10,897 bases of DNA from Candidatus Argoarchaeum ethanivorans (GCA_905067535.1 CAJHIR010000033.1:1-10897); one strand, 5' to 3'. Positions 1 to 6,735 are shown, numbered from the stretch's first letter. Notes: a model not told the origin generated them from the letters alone. Program-made: numbers and translations.

Positions 1-1542
1 AATTTTATATTAAGGAGGGCTGCTGTAGAAACTGCCCACCTCTCTCACTATGAACGGATACGGATTGCTACTGAGGAGCTTGGACCAACTTTTGTCAAAT
101 TCGGACAGATGCTGAGCACAAGGCCTGATCTGGTACCACCTGACCTTGTCAGGGAACTTGAAAAGCTTCAGGAGAGTGTCCCTCAATTTTCTACGGAAAA
201 TGCCAGGCAGATTATTGAAGAAGAATTGGGAAGTCCTGTTGATCTGTTATTCAAAGATTTTGTGGATTCCCCTATTGCAGCCGCTTCTATTGCACAGGTG
301 CATAAAGCAGTGCTTCCGGAGGGCGATACTGTGGCAGTCAAGGTTCAGCGTCCCAATATTGATAAAATTATAGAAGTGGATCTGGAGATAATGCTTCACC
401 TTGCTGCGCTCGCAGAGAGACATTTCAAAGAAGCAGATGTTTTTGATCCTGTTGGAACGGTTAAAGAATTTGCTCGTGTAATCAGAAAAGAATTAAACTT
501 CAGACTCGAGGCTGCGAACATTGAGCATTTTTTAATTAATTTCAAATCTGACAGAACTATTCATGTTCCCCACGTATACCATGATTTGTCTTCAAGTAAG
601 GTCCTGACGATGGAGTTTATCGGTGGGTACAAAGTCTCTGAAATCACACGCATTAACCCGAAAGTTGTGGCTTCGCGAGGTTCGGACCTTGTTCTGAAAC
701 AGATATTTATAGACGGCTTCTTCCACGCGGACCCGCATCCGGGAAATATCAGAATCCTTGAAAATAATGTAATCTGCTTCCTTGATTACGGGATGATGGG
801 AGTGCTGTCGAAAGAACATCGAGAACGCCTGGCTGACATTCTCATTGGGATTATAACCAAAGACGCGAGCAAAGTAACTAAGACCCTCTTAGACTTAAGC
901 AAACATAAACAGGTTGAAGATGAAGATAGCGAAATTTTGGAGTCTGACATTTGCGAGCTTATCGAAATATACAGTGCCTGCCCACCCAACGAACTTGAAA
1001 TAGGAACTCTACTGCAGCACATCGGGGACGTGGTCATAGAATACCATCTGAAACTGCCAAGAGACTTCTATCTGCTTGCAAAAGCACTGGTAACAATCGA
1101 AGGTGTGGGGAGAGAACTTGACCCGGATTTTAGTGCAGTGGAACATTCTACTCCGTTTGCCAAAAAACTAATCAGGGAACGCATGAACCCTAAAAAGTTA
1201 ATAGAAGACTTTGTTAACTCTGCTCTCGAGGCACGCCTCTTGATGCGCGATCTACCCTTTGAGGTAAGAGAGATACTGAGGCTGACGAAGCGAGGTGAAG
1301 CAAAGATTAGATTTGAGCACGAAGGACTTGATCCAATGCTAAAAACGCTTGACCGGATTGCAAATCGCATGGTGTTTGCAGTTGTTTTAACTTCTCTTGT
1401 AATTGGTTCAGCCTTAATCGTTCTTTCAGGCATCCCGCCCAAATGGCATGAAATACCAGTTATAGGAATTGCTGGATTTCTGACAGCAGGAATGATTGGG
1501 TTCTGGCTATTATTTTTAATTATACGCCGTGAAAATATGTAG
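1..1542 (+). CDS. UbiB/ABC1 (AarF) family atypical kinase, 5' truncated by window edge
   Basis: The frame is open from base 1, so the first internal ATG (109) is not the true start: the codons before it encode the family's signature LGPTFVKFGQ, which runs straight into MLSTRPDLVPP. Numbering from the first visible codon (513 visible): KxGQ motif at about 33-36; Ala-rich nucleotide loop AAASIAQVH at about 93-101; VAVK lysine at about 114; conserved Glu in KELNFRLEA near 164; catalytic loop HADPHPGN at about 242-249; metal-binding LDYG at about 261-264 (DFG is usual). Two hydrophobic helices, about 457-478 and 485-508, make a C-terminal membrane anchor typical of this family. Bacterial and mitochondrial members support quinone biosynthesis through ATPase or kinase-like activity; the archaeal substrate is not known, so no symbol is given. 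A T5 run follows the stop at 1548-1552 and may help end transcription. Confidence 0.93.
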   Translation, partial: NFILRRAAVETAHLSHYERIRIATEELGPTFVKFGQMLSTRPDLVPPDLVRELEKLQESVPQFSTENARQIIEEELGSPVDLLFKDFVDSPIAAASIAQVHKAVLPEGDTVAVKVQRPNIDKIIEVDLEIMLHLAALAERHFKEADVFDPVGTVKEFARVIRKELNFRLEAANIEHFLINFKSDRTIHVPHVYHDLSSSKVLTMEFIGGYKVSEITRINPKVVASRGSDLVLKQIFIDGFFHADPHPGNIRILENNVICFLDYGMMGVLSKEHRERLADILIGIITKDASKVTKTLLDLSKHKQVEDEDSEILESDICELIEIYSACPPNELEIGTLLQHIGDVVIEYHLKLPRDFYLLAKALVTIEGVGRELDPDFSAVEHSTPFAKKLIRERMNPKKLIEDFVNSALEARLLMRDLPFEVREILRLTKRGEAKIRFEHEGLDPMLKTLDRIANRMVFAVVLTSLVIGSALIVLSGIPPKWHEIPVIGIAGFLTAGMIGFWLLFLIIRRENM

Positions 1543-1674
1543 ATTCGTTTTTAAGACTGTTTCGTACTTCATCAGGCGAGAGTACTGCAGAATAAAAGCG
1601 AGATTGAGGGGGGGGTTATGAGAAGATAGATATAAGGGAATTCACAAATAATGATTTACCATGGAACTGTATCA

Positions 1675-1710
1675 TTTTTCAGTTCTCTGCAATTTCTCTG
1701 CACTGAAAAA
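1675..1710. repeat. Inverted repeat with a nested direct repeat upstream of the phosphoesterase gene
   Basis: TTTTTCAGT (1675-1683) and ACTGAAAAA (1702-1710) are perfect 9-bp inverted arms. The 18-nt loop holds TCTCTGC twice (1684-1690 and 1695-1701). It lies 58 nt before the next start codon. It could be a hairpin or an operator; the sequence alone does not decide. The rest of the 1543-1768 spacer holds a run of eight Gs (1608-1615) and no convincing gene. Confidence 0.5.
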
Positions 1711-1768
1711 GCCATCTCACGATTTTGCACAAAAACAACCATAACTTACCCGAGCATGTTCATCAATT

Positions 1769-2224
1769 ATGAGCCTTGAAGACTATCGTAAAAAACGAGA
1801 TTTTAGCAAAACATCAGAGCCATGTGGCTATGAAGCACTCGTGCATCCAGCACCAATATTTGTTGTGCAGGAACACCATGCTTCACATTTGCATTATGAT
1901 CTTCGTCTGGAAATCGATGGTGTGTTGAAGAGTTTTGCCATTCCAAAAACACCGCCAATAGAACAGGGTATCAAACGGCTTGCTATTCAAACAGAAGACC
2001 ATCCACTCTCCTATGCAGACTTTGAAGGAGAAATTCCAGAAGGACACTATGGCGCAGGTACCGTGAAACAATGGGATAAGGGCGGACTTATAATCGAAGA
2101 AGTTAAAGAAAATGAAAAGATGTTGTTTGAACTGTCGGGCAGCAAACTTACAGGCAGGTATGCGTTAATTAAGACTAAATATGGCGGGAAAAGGAATAGC
2201 TGGCTCTTTTTTAAAAGAAAATAA
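1769..2224 (+). CDS. Stand-alone LigD-type 3'-phosphoesterase (PE domain protein)
   Basis: This 151-residue protein is a single PE domain. In bacteria the domain is the N-terminal part of the NHEJ ligase LigD, where it trims 3' ribonucleotides and 3' phosphates from DNA ends. All residues known to matter in the Pseudomonas domain can be aligned with correct spacing: His36, His42, Asp44 and Arg46 in the block QEHHASHLHYDLRLE, then His78 and Tyr82 in EDHPLSY. The GEIPEGHYGAGTV block (88-99) and a C-terminal GRYALIK segment (129-135) are also family hallmarks. No polymerase or ligase domain follows, as in other free-standing archaeal PE proteins. The ATG has no clear Shine-Dalgarno sequence, so translation may be leaderless. 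The neighbours do not point to a repair operon. A role in DNA end healing is inferred from the family. Confidence 0.9.
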   Translation: MSLEDYRKKRDFSKTSEPCGYEALVHPAPIFVVQEHHASHLHYDLRLEIDGVLKSFAIPKTPPIEQGIKRLAIQTEDHPLSYADFEGEIPEGHYGAGTVKQWDKGGLIIEEVKENEKMLFELSGSKLTGRYALIKTKYGGKRNSWLFFKRK

Positions 2225-2244
2225 TGCGTAAAAACCGGTGGATA

Positions 2245-2272
2245 TGCTTTGCGCACTCGATTGCTTTGCGCA
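2245..2272 (+). repeat. Direct repeat TGCTTTGCGCA, two copies
   Basis: TGCTTTGCGCA occurs at 2245-2255 and 2262-2272, 17 nt apart, each followed by CTCGA (the second after one extra A). It directly abuts the palindrome at 2274. The element lies in the 155-nt gap between the phosphoesterase and cobD genes. Function unknown. Confidence 0.6.
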
Positions 2273-2273
2273 A

Positions 2274-2294
2274 CTCGACTACTTCGTAGTCGAG
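2274..2294. repeat. 21-nt perfect palindrome, variant type (arm CTCGACTAC, loop TTC)
   Basis: A 9-bp arm CTCGACTAC, a TTC loop and the exact complementary arm give a very stable small hairpin. Its centre ACTTCGT is shared with the other palindromes in this window, but the outer arm differs. Both strands fold. It could terminate or protect the transcript of the phosphoesterase gene, or bind a dimeric protein. Confidence 0.7.
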
Positions 2295-2310
2295 AGTTCC
2301 GGGTTTATTT

Positions 2311-2331
2311 CTGCACAACGAAGTTGTGCAG
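2311..2331. repeat. 21-nt palindrome, CTGCACAAC type (copy 1, reverse orientation)
   Basis: The arm CTGCACAAC is followed by GAA and the complementary arm. This is exactly the reverse complement of the three copies at 4691, 4760 and 4796, which carry TTC in the loop. It sits 16 nt before the TATA-like box of cobD, so it could mark the end of one transcript or act near the next promoter. Confidence 0.8.
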
Positions 2332-2346
2332 GCTCGAAAGATTGGG

Positions 2347-2354
2347 TTATATAT
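2347..2354 (+). promoter_or_regulatory. Probable TATA box for the cobD-cbiB transcript
   Basis: TTATATAT is centred about 29 nt upstream of the GTG start at 2380. With archaeal box-to-start-site spacing, transcription would begin within a few bases of the start codon. Together with the lack of a Shine-Dalgarno sequence, this suggests a leaderless or nearly leaderless mRNA. Confidence 0.5.
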
Positions 2355-2379
2355 GTAGAGAGCACACTAAAGACTTCCT

Positions 2380-3810
2380 GTGACAGAAACTTGTGATGAT
2401 TATGCAGACAATCTTCGTGAAGAGATTGTTAGGTTAACGCCGTGTGTTCATGGAGCAAGACTTAAAGAAGCTTCAGATCACACAGGCATACCAAAATCAG
2501 AACTTCTTGATTTTAGCAGCAACCAGAACTTACTGCATATAGATATAACAGAATCACTCACAAAAGCCTGTAAATATATTAACCGGTATCCTGATAGCGA
2601 ATATACGCAGTTTCGGGCGACTGCCGCTGATTTTGCAGGCGTGTTTTCTGAAAATATCATACCAGGCAACGGTTCAACGGAATTGATACGTCTGTTTGCA
2701 GAAACAGTGATCAAACCAGAAGATATCGTTATCATCCCAGTTCCAACATTTGGGGAGTACGAGAATCAGTGCAGGTTGATGGGTGCAAATATTATTCATC
2801 AAAAGTATGAAGAAATGCTTACAATTACCGATAAACAGCTTTCAGGCGTCAAGGCGGTGTTTGTGTGCAACCCGAACAATCCAACTGGCACACTGATAGA
2901 ACGTGAACAACTCATCACTCTTGCTGACAGGTGTGCAAGAAAGAAAGTGTTTCTATTCATGGATGAAGCATTTATCGAGCTGTCAGACCCGGGATATAGC
3001 ATAGCTACCCATGTACTGGACTGTGAGTTTCTATTTGTCCTTCGCTCTCTTACCAAAGCCTTTGCAGTACCTGGGCTTAGAATTGGTTTTGGTGTTGCAC
3101 CAATTACGCTTGCAAAATATATGAATGTTGCAAGGCTTACCTGGAACCTCAACTGCATAGCTGATACAGTAGGAGAATGGTTATTAAAACATGGCAGCAA
3201 GTTTATTCACAATTCCAGAGACGCGATTAAGGCAGAACGGGAATGGTTCCATGCACAACTTGCACACATCCGTGGTTTTAAACCACTGCCAAGTCAAACA
3301 AATTTTATACTTGTAGATACCAGCGATTTCCCACTCACTGTAGCAGAACTTGCAAAGAGACTTCTTTTAGAAGGTATTGTAATTCGGGATTGCGCGTCTT
3401 TTGGACTTGAAAACCATATTCGCCTTGCAGTGCGTACCCACAAAGAAAATATTACATTAATTCAAGCAATTGAACAAACATCAATGGAATGGGGTGAGAA
3501 AATTGGAAAAAAATCACTTAACGCTGCAATTAAACAGGGACAAACTGCAAACAGTCGTGTCAGCTGCCCATTTTATCCCTGCCACTTCGAGGGGCAGGAT
3601 TGTACCTTCTGTTTCTGCCCATTCTATCCATGTGAAGATACACGAACAGGGGGTGAATACATTAAACGTGCAAGTGGAAGTAAAGTATGGAGCTGCATGA
3701 ACTGCCACCTTGTACACAAACCAGAGGTAGCATCGAAGATACTTGATGAATTGTTAAAAGGCAGTGATGTCAAAGAAGCGTGGAAGCGTGTGATGGAGCC
3801 ATTGTTGTGA
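2380..3810 (+). CDS. cobD: L-threonine-O-3-phosphate decarboxylase (CobD) with Cys-rich C-terminal domain
   Basis: This 476-residue PLP enzyme is in the class I/II aminotransferase fold. CobD decarboxylates threonine phosphate to (R)-1-amino-2-propanol phosphate, the linker of the cobamide nucleotide loop. Visible signatures: DFSSNQN (44-50), CNPNNPTG (163-170), MDEAF (194-198), the Schiff-base lysine in SLTKAF (Lys226), and Arg348/Arg352 near the domain end. After about residue 390 comes an extra domain of about 85 residues with eight cysteines (396, 401, 408, 411, 413, 418, 439, 442), including two CPFYPC units. It looks metal-binding. The Methanosarcina mazei homologue with such a tail has been reported as bifunctional, also phosphorylating L-threonine; transfer of that activity here is inference. 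The start is GTG. The stop overlaps the next gene's start by 4 nt, so the two are translationally coupled. Confidence 0.93.
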   Translation: MTETCDDYADNLREEIVRLTPCVHGARLKEASDHTGIPKSELLDFSSNQNLLHIDITESLTKACKYINRYPDSEYTQFRATAADFAGVFSENIIPGNGSTELIRLFAETVIKPEDIVIIPVPTFGEYENQCRLMGANIIHQKYEEMLTITDKQLSGVKAVFVCNPNNPTGTLIEREQLITLADRCARKKVFLFMDEAFIELSDPGYSIATHVLDCEFLFVLRSLTKAFAVPGLRIGFGVAPITLAKYMNVARLTWNLNCIADTVGEWLLKHGSKFIHNSRDAIKAEREWFHAQLAHIRGFKPLPSQTNFILVDTSDFPLTVAELAKRLLLEGIVIRDCASFGLENHIRLAVRTHKENITLIQAIEQTSMEWGEKIGKKSLNAAIKQGQTANSRVSCPFYPCHFEGQDCTFCFCPFYPCEDTRTGGEYIKRASGSKVWSCMNCHLVHKPEVASKILDELLKGSDVKEAWKRVMEPLL

Positions 3811-4724
3811 ACACGGTGTTACTATTAATACTACTTGGAGCAGTGGCTTTCGACATAATAATAGGTGAACCGCCAAGAAGACTGCACCCTGTCGTATGGA
3901 TGGGAAAAATCATACATCTGCTTGAGAAGCATGCACCACAAAATAATAGAGCACTTTACGGAGCAGCAATGACTCTTATAACAATCACACCTTTCGCAAT
4001 AGCAGGTATACTTCTCACCCGAACAAATCACATATTTGCAATTATTGCTTCCATTTATCTACTAAAATCAACTTTCTCTATTAACATGCTCTTTGGCTCT
4101 GCAAAAAAAATAGAAGACCAGCTCAAACACGGAAGAATTGAAACAGTAAGAAGTGAACTTCGCACTCTTGTAAGCAGGGATACCAGTAACCTCAATGAAA
4201 CAAAAGCCACGTCAGCAACAATCGAGTCAGTTTCGGAAAATTATGTTGATGGCATCCTCACACCCATGTTCTACTTTGTACTCTTCGGACTGCCGGGAGC
4301 TCTTGCCTACAAAGTTGTCAACACACTCGATTCAATGGTAGGATACAAAAAGCCACCGTACCGGCAACTTGGCTTCGTTCCGGCCAGGGTTGATGATTTT
4401 CTCAACTACATTCCAGCACGCATATCAGCACTGATCATAGCACTGGTATCCAATAATCCAGCAGCAACACTGAGATGTGCTCTCAATGAACACATAAAAA
4501 CACCTTCACCAAACTCTGGTTGGCCAATAGCGGCAACAGCCTGTGCCCTTGGAATCACACTTGAAAAACCTGGTACATACATTCTAAACAACGAAGCAGA
4601 CACACCAGAACCAGATCGCATCACTCAGGCAGTCACACTGATAAAAAAAGCAACAGTGGTAAGTATTGTAGCAGTTATAATTCTGCTCTACTGCACAACT
4701 TCGTTGTGCAGAATTAACTTTTGA
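3807..4724 (+). CDS. cbiB: Adenosylcobinamide-phosphate synthase CbiB
   Basis: CbiB is an integral membrane enzyme that joins adenosylcobyric acid to aminopropanol or its phosphate, the step directly after CobD. Motifs in the 305-residue protein: an N-terminal membrane helix (1-19), GEPPRRLHPVVWMG (20-33), ATIESVSENYVDGILTPMFY (137-156), NTLDSMVGY (172-180) and SPNSGWPIAA (234-243). Several hydrophobic segments (about 53-90, 152-170, 202-214, 281-295) fit the family. I place the start at GTG 3807, in the GTGA overlap with the cobD stop. GGAG at 3795-3798 lies 8 nt upstream, and family members begin just before the first helix. An in-frame GTG at 3780 is less likely. The last ten or so residues (tail CTTSLCRINF) are encoded by a copy of a palindromic repeat, so the native C-terminus seems to have been replaced or extended. 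Confidence 0.93.
   Translation: MNTVLLLILLGAVAFDIIIGEPPRRLHPVVWMGKIIHLLEKHAPQNNRALYGAAMTLITITPFAIAGILLTRTNHIFAIIASIYLLKSTFSINMLFGSAKKIEDQLKHGRIETVRSELRTLVSRDTSNLNETKATSATIESVSENYVDGILTPMFYFVLFGLPGALAYKVVNTLDSMVGYKKPPYRQLGFVPARVDDFLNYIPARISALIIALVSNNPAATLRCALNEHIKTPSPNSGWPIAATACALGITLEKPGTYILNNEADTPEPDRITQAVTLIKKATVVSIVAVIILLYCTTSLCRINF
4691..4711. repeat. 21-nt palindrome, CTGCACAAC type (copy 2), inside the cbiB 3' end
   Basis: The arm CTGCACAAC, loop TTC and complementary arm lie in codons 295-301 of cbiB, 13 nt before its stop. The sequence is identical to the copies at 4760 and 4796. A short T run (TTTT, 4719-4733 area) follows, so it could double as a transcript-end hairpin. Confidence 0.85.
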
Positions 4725-4759
4725 TTGCATCCTCTGATGATTCTTGATTGTAAATAGCA

Positions 4760-4780
4760 CTGCACAACTTCGTTGTGCAG
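4760..4780. repeat. 21-nt palindrome, CTGCACAAC type (copy 3)
   Basis: Identical to copies 2 and 4. It lies between the convergent genes cbiB and Fae-Hps, 69 nt after copy 2 starts. Copies 2-4 are each followed, 4-5 nt later, by TAAC. ATTCTTGATTG occurs at 4740-4750 and again at 4830-4840, exactly 90 nt apart, so a longer unit may have duplicated. Confidence 0.85.
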
Positions 4781-4795
4781 AGACTAACCTAACAA

Positions 4796-4816
4796 CTGCA
4801 CAACTTCGTTGTGCAG
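4796..4816. repeat. 21-nt palindrome, CTGCACAAC type (copy 4)
   Basis: Identical to copies 2 and 3, starting 36 nt after copy 3. Spacing between copies (69, 36) is irregular and the intervening sequences are short and AT-rich, unlike a CRISPR array. Confidence 0.85.
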
Positions 4817-4832
4817 AAAATAACCAGTAATT

Positions 4833-4854
4833 CTTGATTGCGTCAGCAATCAAG
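4833..4854. terminator. Hairpin just past the Fae-Hps stop codon, possible transcript end
   Basis: CTTGATTGC (4833-4841) and GCAATCAAG (4846-4854) are perfect 9-bp arms around a GTCA loop. The hairpin begins 1 nt after the stop of the minus-strand Fae-Hps gene. No long U run follows on the minus strand, so transcript stabilisation or 3' end processing is as likely as termination. Confidence 0.45.
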
Positions 4855-4855
4855 T

Positions 4856-6058
4856 TCAGAAATCGGTCATTATGCGGTACTGGTCAATTTCTGGTTTTTT
4901 CATGTGTTCGAGGAATTGCTCTGTCTTGAGTCTTACATCTTTTGCTTTAGTAATATCCCGACCGACTACAATAATATCTGCACCTGCTGCAAGAGCCTCG
5001 TCTACAGTATGATCGCTTGGTTTTAGTTTATCTATACGTATGCCCCCAGCGACTGCCACAAGTATTTTTCCTGATATTTTCTTGATTTTTTGTATGCTGT
5101 CCCAACCTGTTGCAACCGTGTTCTCAAGGTCTATAGCCCTGTGCAATTCAACGATGTTTGGCTTTACAGGGAGATTGTCTATCAGCCCTGCCGCATCTTT
5201 CACATTTAACATATCAATGACTGAATAAACACCTGTTTTTTTGGCTTCTTTAATTGCTTTTTCAATCGTCGATGTTGGGGCAAGACCTGAAATTACCACT
5301 GCGTCTGCTGTTGCATCTGCTGCCATGCGGACTTCAAGATTGCCAGTATCAAGAGTTTTTAGATCTGCCACAATAAACGGATTATTACGTGCTTCACGTA
5401 TTTTCTCTATAACATCCACACCATATCGTTTGATAAGCGGTGTTCCTGCTTCGATTATCAGATGATCGCTTTGTGGCATCTCTTTTAGTATTTGCTGTAC
5501 GTAGTCTATATCAGGTACGTCGATTGCTACCTGCAGGTACGGCGGGTCCCAGAGCCTTGTCACCTTAAAGCCCATTACAGGGTGCGCTGCCCTATTCTTT
5601 TCATCCAGCACCGTATTAATGCTTGGAAATTGTTCCATTGCCCTCTGTATTGCAAGCTTGGTTGCACCATAATTGTATCGATATATCTTGCTGTAATCTT
5701 TAGCATCAGGGTGTATGAATACACTTGCAATTACCACCCACTCTTCTGCTTTATCCTGTGGTATCAGTTCTTCTTCCACGGCATCTGCTATTGCAAGTGC
5801 CACAGCATTCTGGGCAGGACCAAAGATCTGGTTTACCTGCTCTGTTTTTTTCATTGTTACCTTTGGCACAATGAGAGTTGCTGGCTTAGTTAAAAGATTT
5901 GGCCGTATTACAGACAGTACAGGTGTGTGACCTGCCGACAATTGTGTCATGCCTGCTGCAAAGGCACTGCCCACCGGGCCATTTTTGTCGCCTATCACCA
6001 GGTCGATGTGTGCAAGTTCCGGTGCCGATCCAATAAGTGCTTCTCCTATTAAAAACAA
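4856..6058 (-). CDS. fae-hps: Bifunctional formaldehyde-activating enzyme / 3-hexulose-6-phosphate synthase (Fae-Hps)
   Basis: This 400-residue fusion has two domains. Residues 1 to about 160 are Fae, which condenses formaldehyde with tetrahydromethanopterin to methylene-H4MPT. Its marks are the start FLIGEALIG, His17 in ELAHIDL (the proposed catalytic His), [13 protein letters not shown] (43-55) and IFGPAQ (78-83). Residues about 172-390 are Hps, an orotidine-decarboxylase-like barrel with AIDVPD (178-183), the DLKTLD acid-lysine-acid motif (232-237), VAVAGGIR (334-341) and the phosphate site [11 protein letters not shown] (359-369). In archaea lacking the oxidative pentose route, Hps runs in reverse to make ribulose 5-phosphate and Fae traps the released formaldehyde. 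The start is TTG at 6058, chosen because family members begin at this point and AGAGGT lies 9 nt upstream (6073-6068). The length is usual for the fusion. It converges on cbiB and lies just downstream of the tRNA gene. Confidence 0.95.
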   Translation of the reverse strand: MFLIGEALIGSAPELAHIDLVIGDKNGPVGSAFAAGMTQLSAGHTPVLSVIRPNLLTKPATLIVPKVTMKKTEQVNQIFGPAQNAVALAIADAVEEELIPQDKAEEWVVIASVFIHPDAKDYSKIYRYNYGATKLAIQRAMEQFPSINTVLDEKNRAAHPVMGFKVTRLWDPPYLQVAIDVPDIDYVQQILKEMPQSDHLIIEAGTPLIKRYGVDVIEKIREARNNPFIVADLKTLDTGNLEVRMAADATADAVVISGLAPTSTIEKAIKEAKKTGVYSVIDMLNVKDAAGLIDNLPVKPNIVELHRAIDLENTVATGWDSIQKIKKISGKILVAVAGGIRIDKLKPSDHTVDEALAAGADIIVVGRDITKAKDVRLKTEQFLEHMKKPEIDQYRIMTDF

Positions 6059-6094
6059 GATTGTAAAACCTCTATAACCTGAATAGGCTGTAGA

Positions 6095-6109
6095 GTATTT
6101 ATTTATTTC
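6095..6109 (-). promoter_or_regulatory. Probable promoter of Fae-Hps
   Basis: On the minus strand the A/T-rich stretch GAAATAAATAAATAC resembles a BRE/TATA element. Its centre is about 43 nt before the TTG start, which predicts a short leader just long enough to hold the AGAGGT ribosome site. Confidence 0.45.
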
Positions 6110-6126
6110 GCATCGAATTTGATGCG
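6109..6126. repeat. Short inverted repeat at the tRNA 3' end
   Basis: CGCATC (6109-6114) and GATGCG (6121-6126) pair around a six-base loop. The second arm includes the discriminator and first acceptor base of tRNA-Arg. It may be a 3' processing or termination structure of the tRNA transcript, or chance. Confidence 0.3.
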
Positions 6127-6198
6127 GGCTCGCCGGGATTTGAACCCGGGCTTCAGGCTCCGGAGGCCTGTGTGCTATCCAGACTATACTACGAGCCC
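6125..6198 (-). tRNA. tRNA-Arg (anticodon CCG)
   Basis: Read on the minus strand: acceptor arms GGGCTCG (6198-6192) and CGAGCCC (6132-6126) pair fully. The anticodon stem CAGGC/GCCTG encloses the seven-base loop CTCCGGA, giving anticodon CCG for CGG arginine codons. The T arm CCGGG-TTCAAAT-CCCGG is canonical, and A14, G15, G18, G19 and A21 are in place. The D stem GTAT/GCAC is weak, with an A12-C23 mismatch and a U-G pair. The discriminator is G (6125). CCA is not encoded and no intron is seen. It is 66 nt upstream of Fae-Hps on the same strand. Confidence 0.93.
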
Positions 6199-6323
6199 AA
6201 TTTCAGTGGACAGTGGTTTGTTGCTATCAGTCACGATCAGGTTTTTTTTTCGAATTCTCTAAAGGACTATAAAAACAAAACCCAAACTTTGCCAGTCTTT
6301 CTGTCGCAATACAACTCAATAAT

Positions 6324-6467
6324 TCAAAGAACCAGTTGAATCGCTTCTTTAATAGTTTTTAGGGTATCTTCTATTGTATCCCCCTCACTTATCGCAGCAG
6401 GAAGCTCAAGACATTGAGCAGTATATCCTCCTTCGTCGAATTCTTCAAGTTTAATTGTAAATTGCAT
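6324..6467 (-). CDS. Small HicB-like (UPF0150) protein
   Basis: This 47-residue protein starts MQFTIKLEEFDEGGYTAQC and continues with ELPAAISEGDTIEDTLKTI. This is the partial RNase H-like fold of HicB antitoxins and UPF0150 proteins: the strand-turn-strand YTAQCLELP, then SEGDT and an amphipathic helix ending EAIQLVL. It stops right after that helix and lacks the DNA-binding C-terminal domain of full HicB. No HicA toxin gene is visible next to it, so it may be an orphan antitoxin, a remnant or a housekeeping UPF0150 protein. There is no Shine-Dalgarno sequence before the ATG. A TTTAAAT box is about 27 nt upstream, which predicts a leaderless mRNA. Confidence 0.8.
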   Translation of the reverse strand: MQFTIKLEEFDEGGYTAQCLELPAAISEGDTIEDTLKTIKEAIQLVL

Positions 6468-6490
6468 GTTTAATTATTGAGTCTGTAATT

Positions 6491-6497
6491 ATTTAAA
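6491..6497 (-). promoter_or_regulatory. Probable TATA box of the HicB-like gene
   Basis: TTTAAAT on the minus strand is centred about 27 nt before the ATG at 6467, the distance expected if transcription begins at the start codon. Confidence 0.45.
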
Positions 6498-6735
6498 CGT
6501 ATGTGTTTAGCTGATATAAAAACCATGAGAGTTCACAAGATTAACCCAAGAAATTGGAATTAATATGGGACAGAGTAGTAATGAAGTCATTGCATATTGA
6601 TTTTTCGATAAATCAGTTGCACAGATGCTAAAATTGAATATTTCGATGGTTTGAAAGATTTGATGGGTTGATAGGTACCTGAATAATTACAAAAAATATT
6701 GTTTTCTTTTTGTAACGGTTTATCATGCGTTATAT
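6498..6735. other. AT-rich intergenic stretch without a recognisable gene
   Basis: Both strands are broken by stops. Short ATG frames at 6526 (12 codons) and 6565 (11 codons) have no ribosome site and no recognisable product. It lies between the divergently transcribed HicB-like gene and the reductase operon and may hold upstream control sites, but I see no clear operator. Confidence 0.5.

Noticed and set aside
109..111. ATG 109 as the start of the UbiB-family gene
   Set aside because: The frame is open from base 1 and the upstream codons encode the conserved LGPTFVKFGQ block, so the gene begins before the window.
1608..1615. G8 run as a functional site
   Set aside because: An isolated homopolymer in a spacer; more likely neutral or an assembly-sensitive spot.
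3780..3806. GTG 3780 as the cbiB start
   Set aside because: It adds nine residues not seen in the family. GTG 3807 has a GGAG at good spacing and the classic GTGA overlap with the cobD stop.
4691..4816. CRISPR array from the repeated 21-mers
   Set aside because: Only three copies in line, with unequal spacing (69 and 36 nt), one inside a coding frame. The repeats are full palindromes and no cas genes are present.
6242..6250. T9 run as a plus-strand terminator
   Set aside because: No plus-strand gene lies upstream of it; the flanking genes are on the minus strand.
6526..6680. Remnant of a coding gene (phrases such as MRVHKINPRNWN and WDRVVMKSLHIDFS in different frames)
   Set aside because: It would need several frameshifts and stops, and I recognise no family with confidence.
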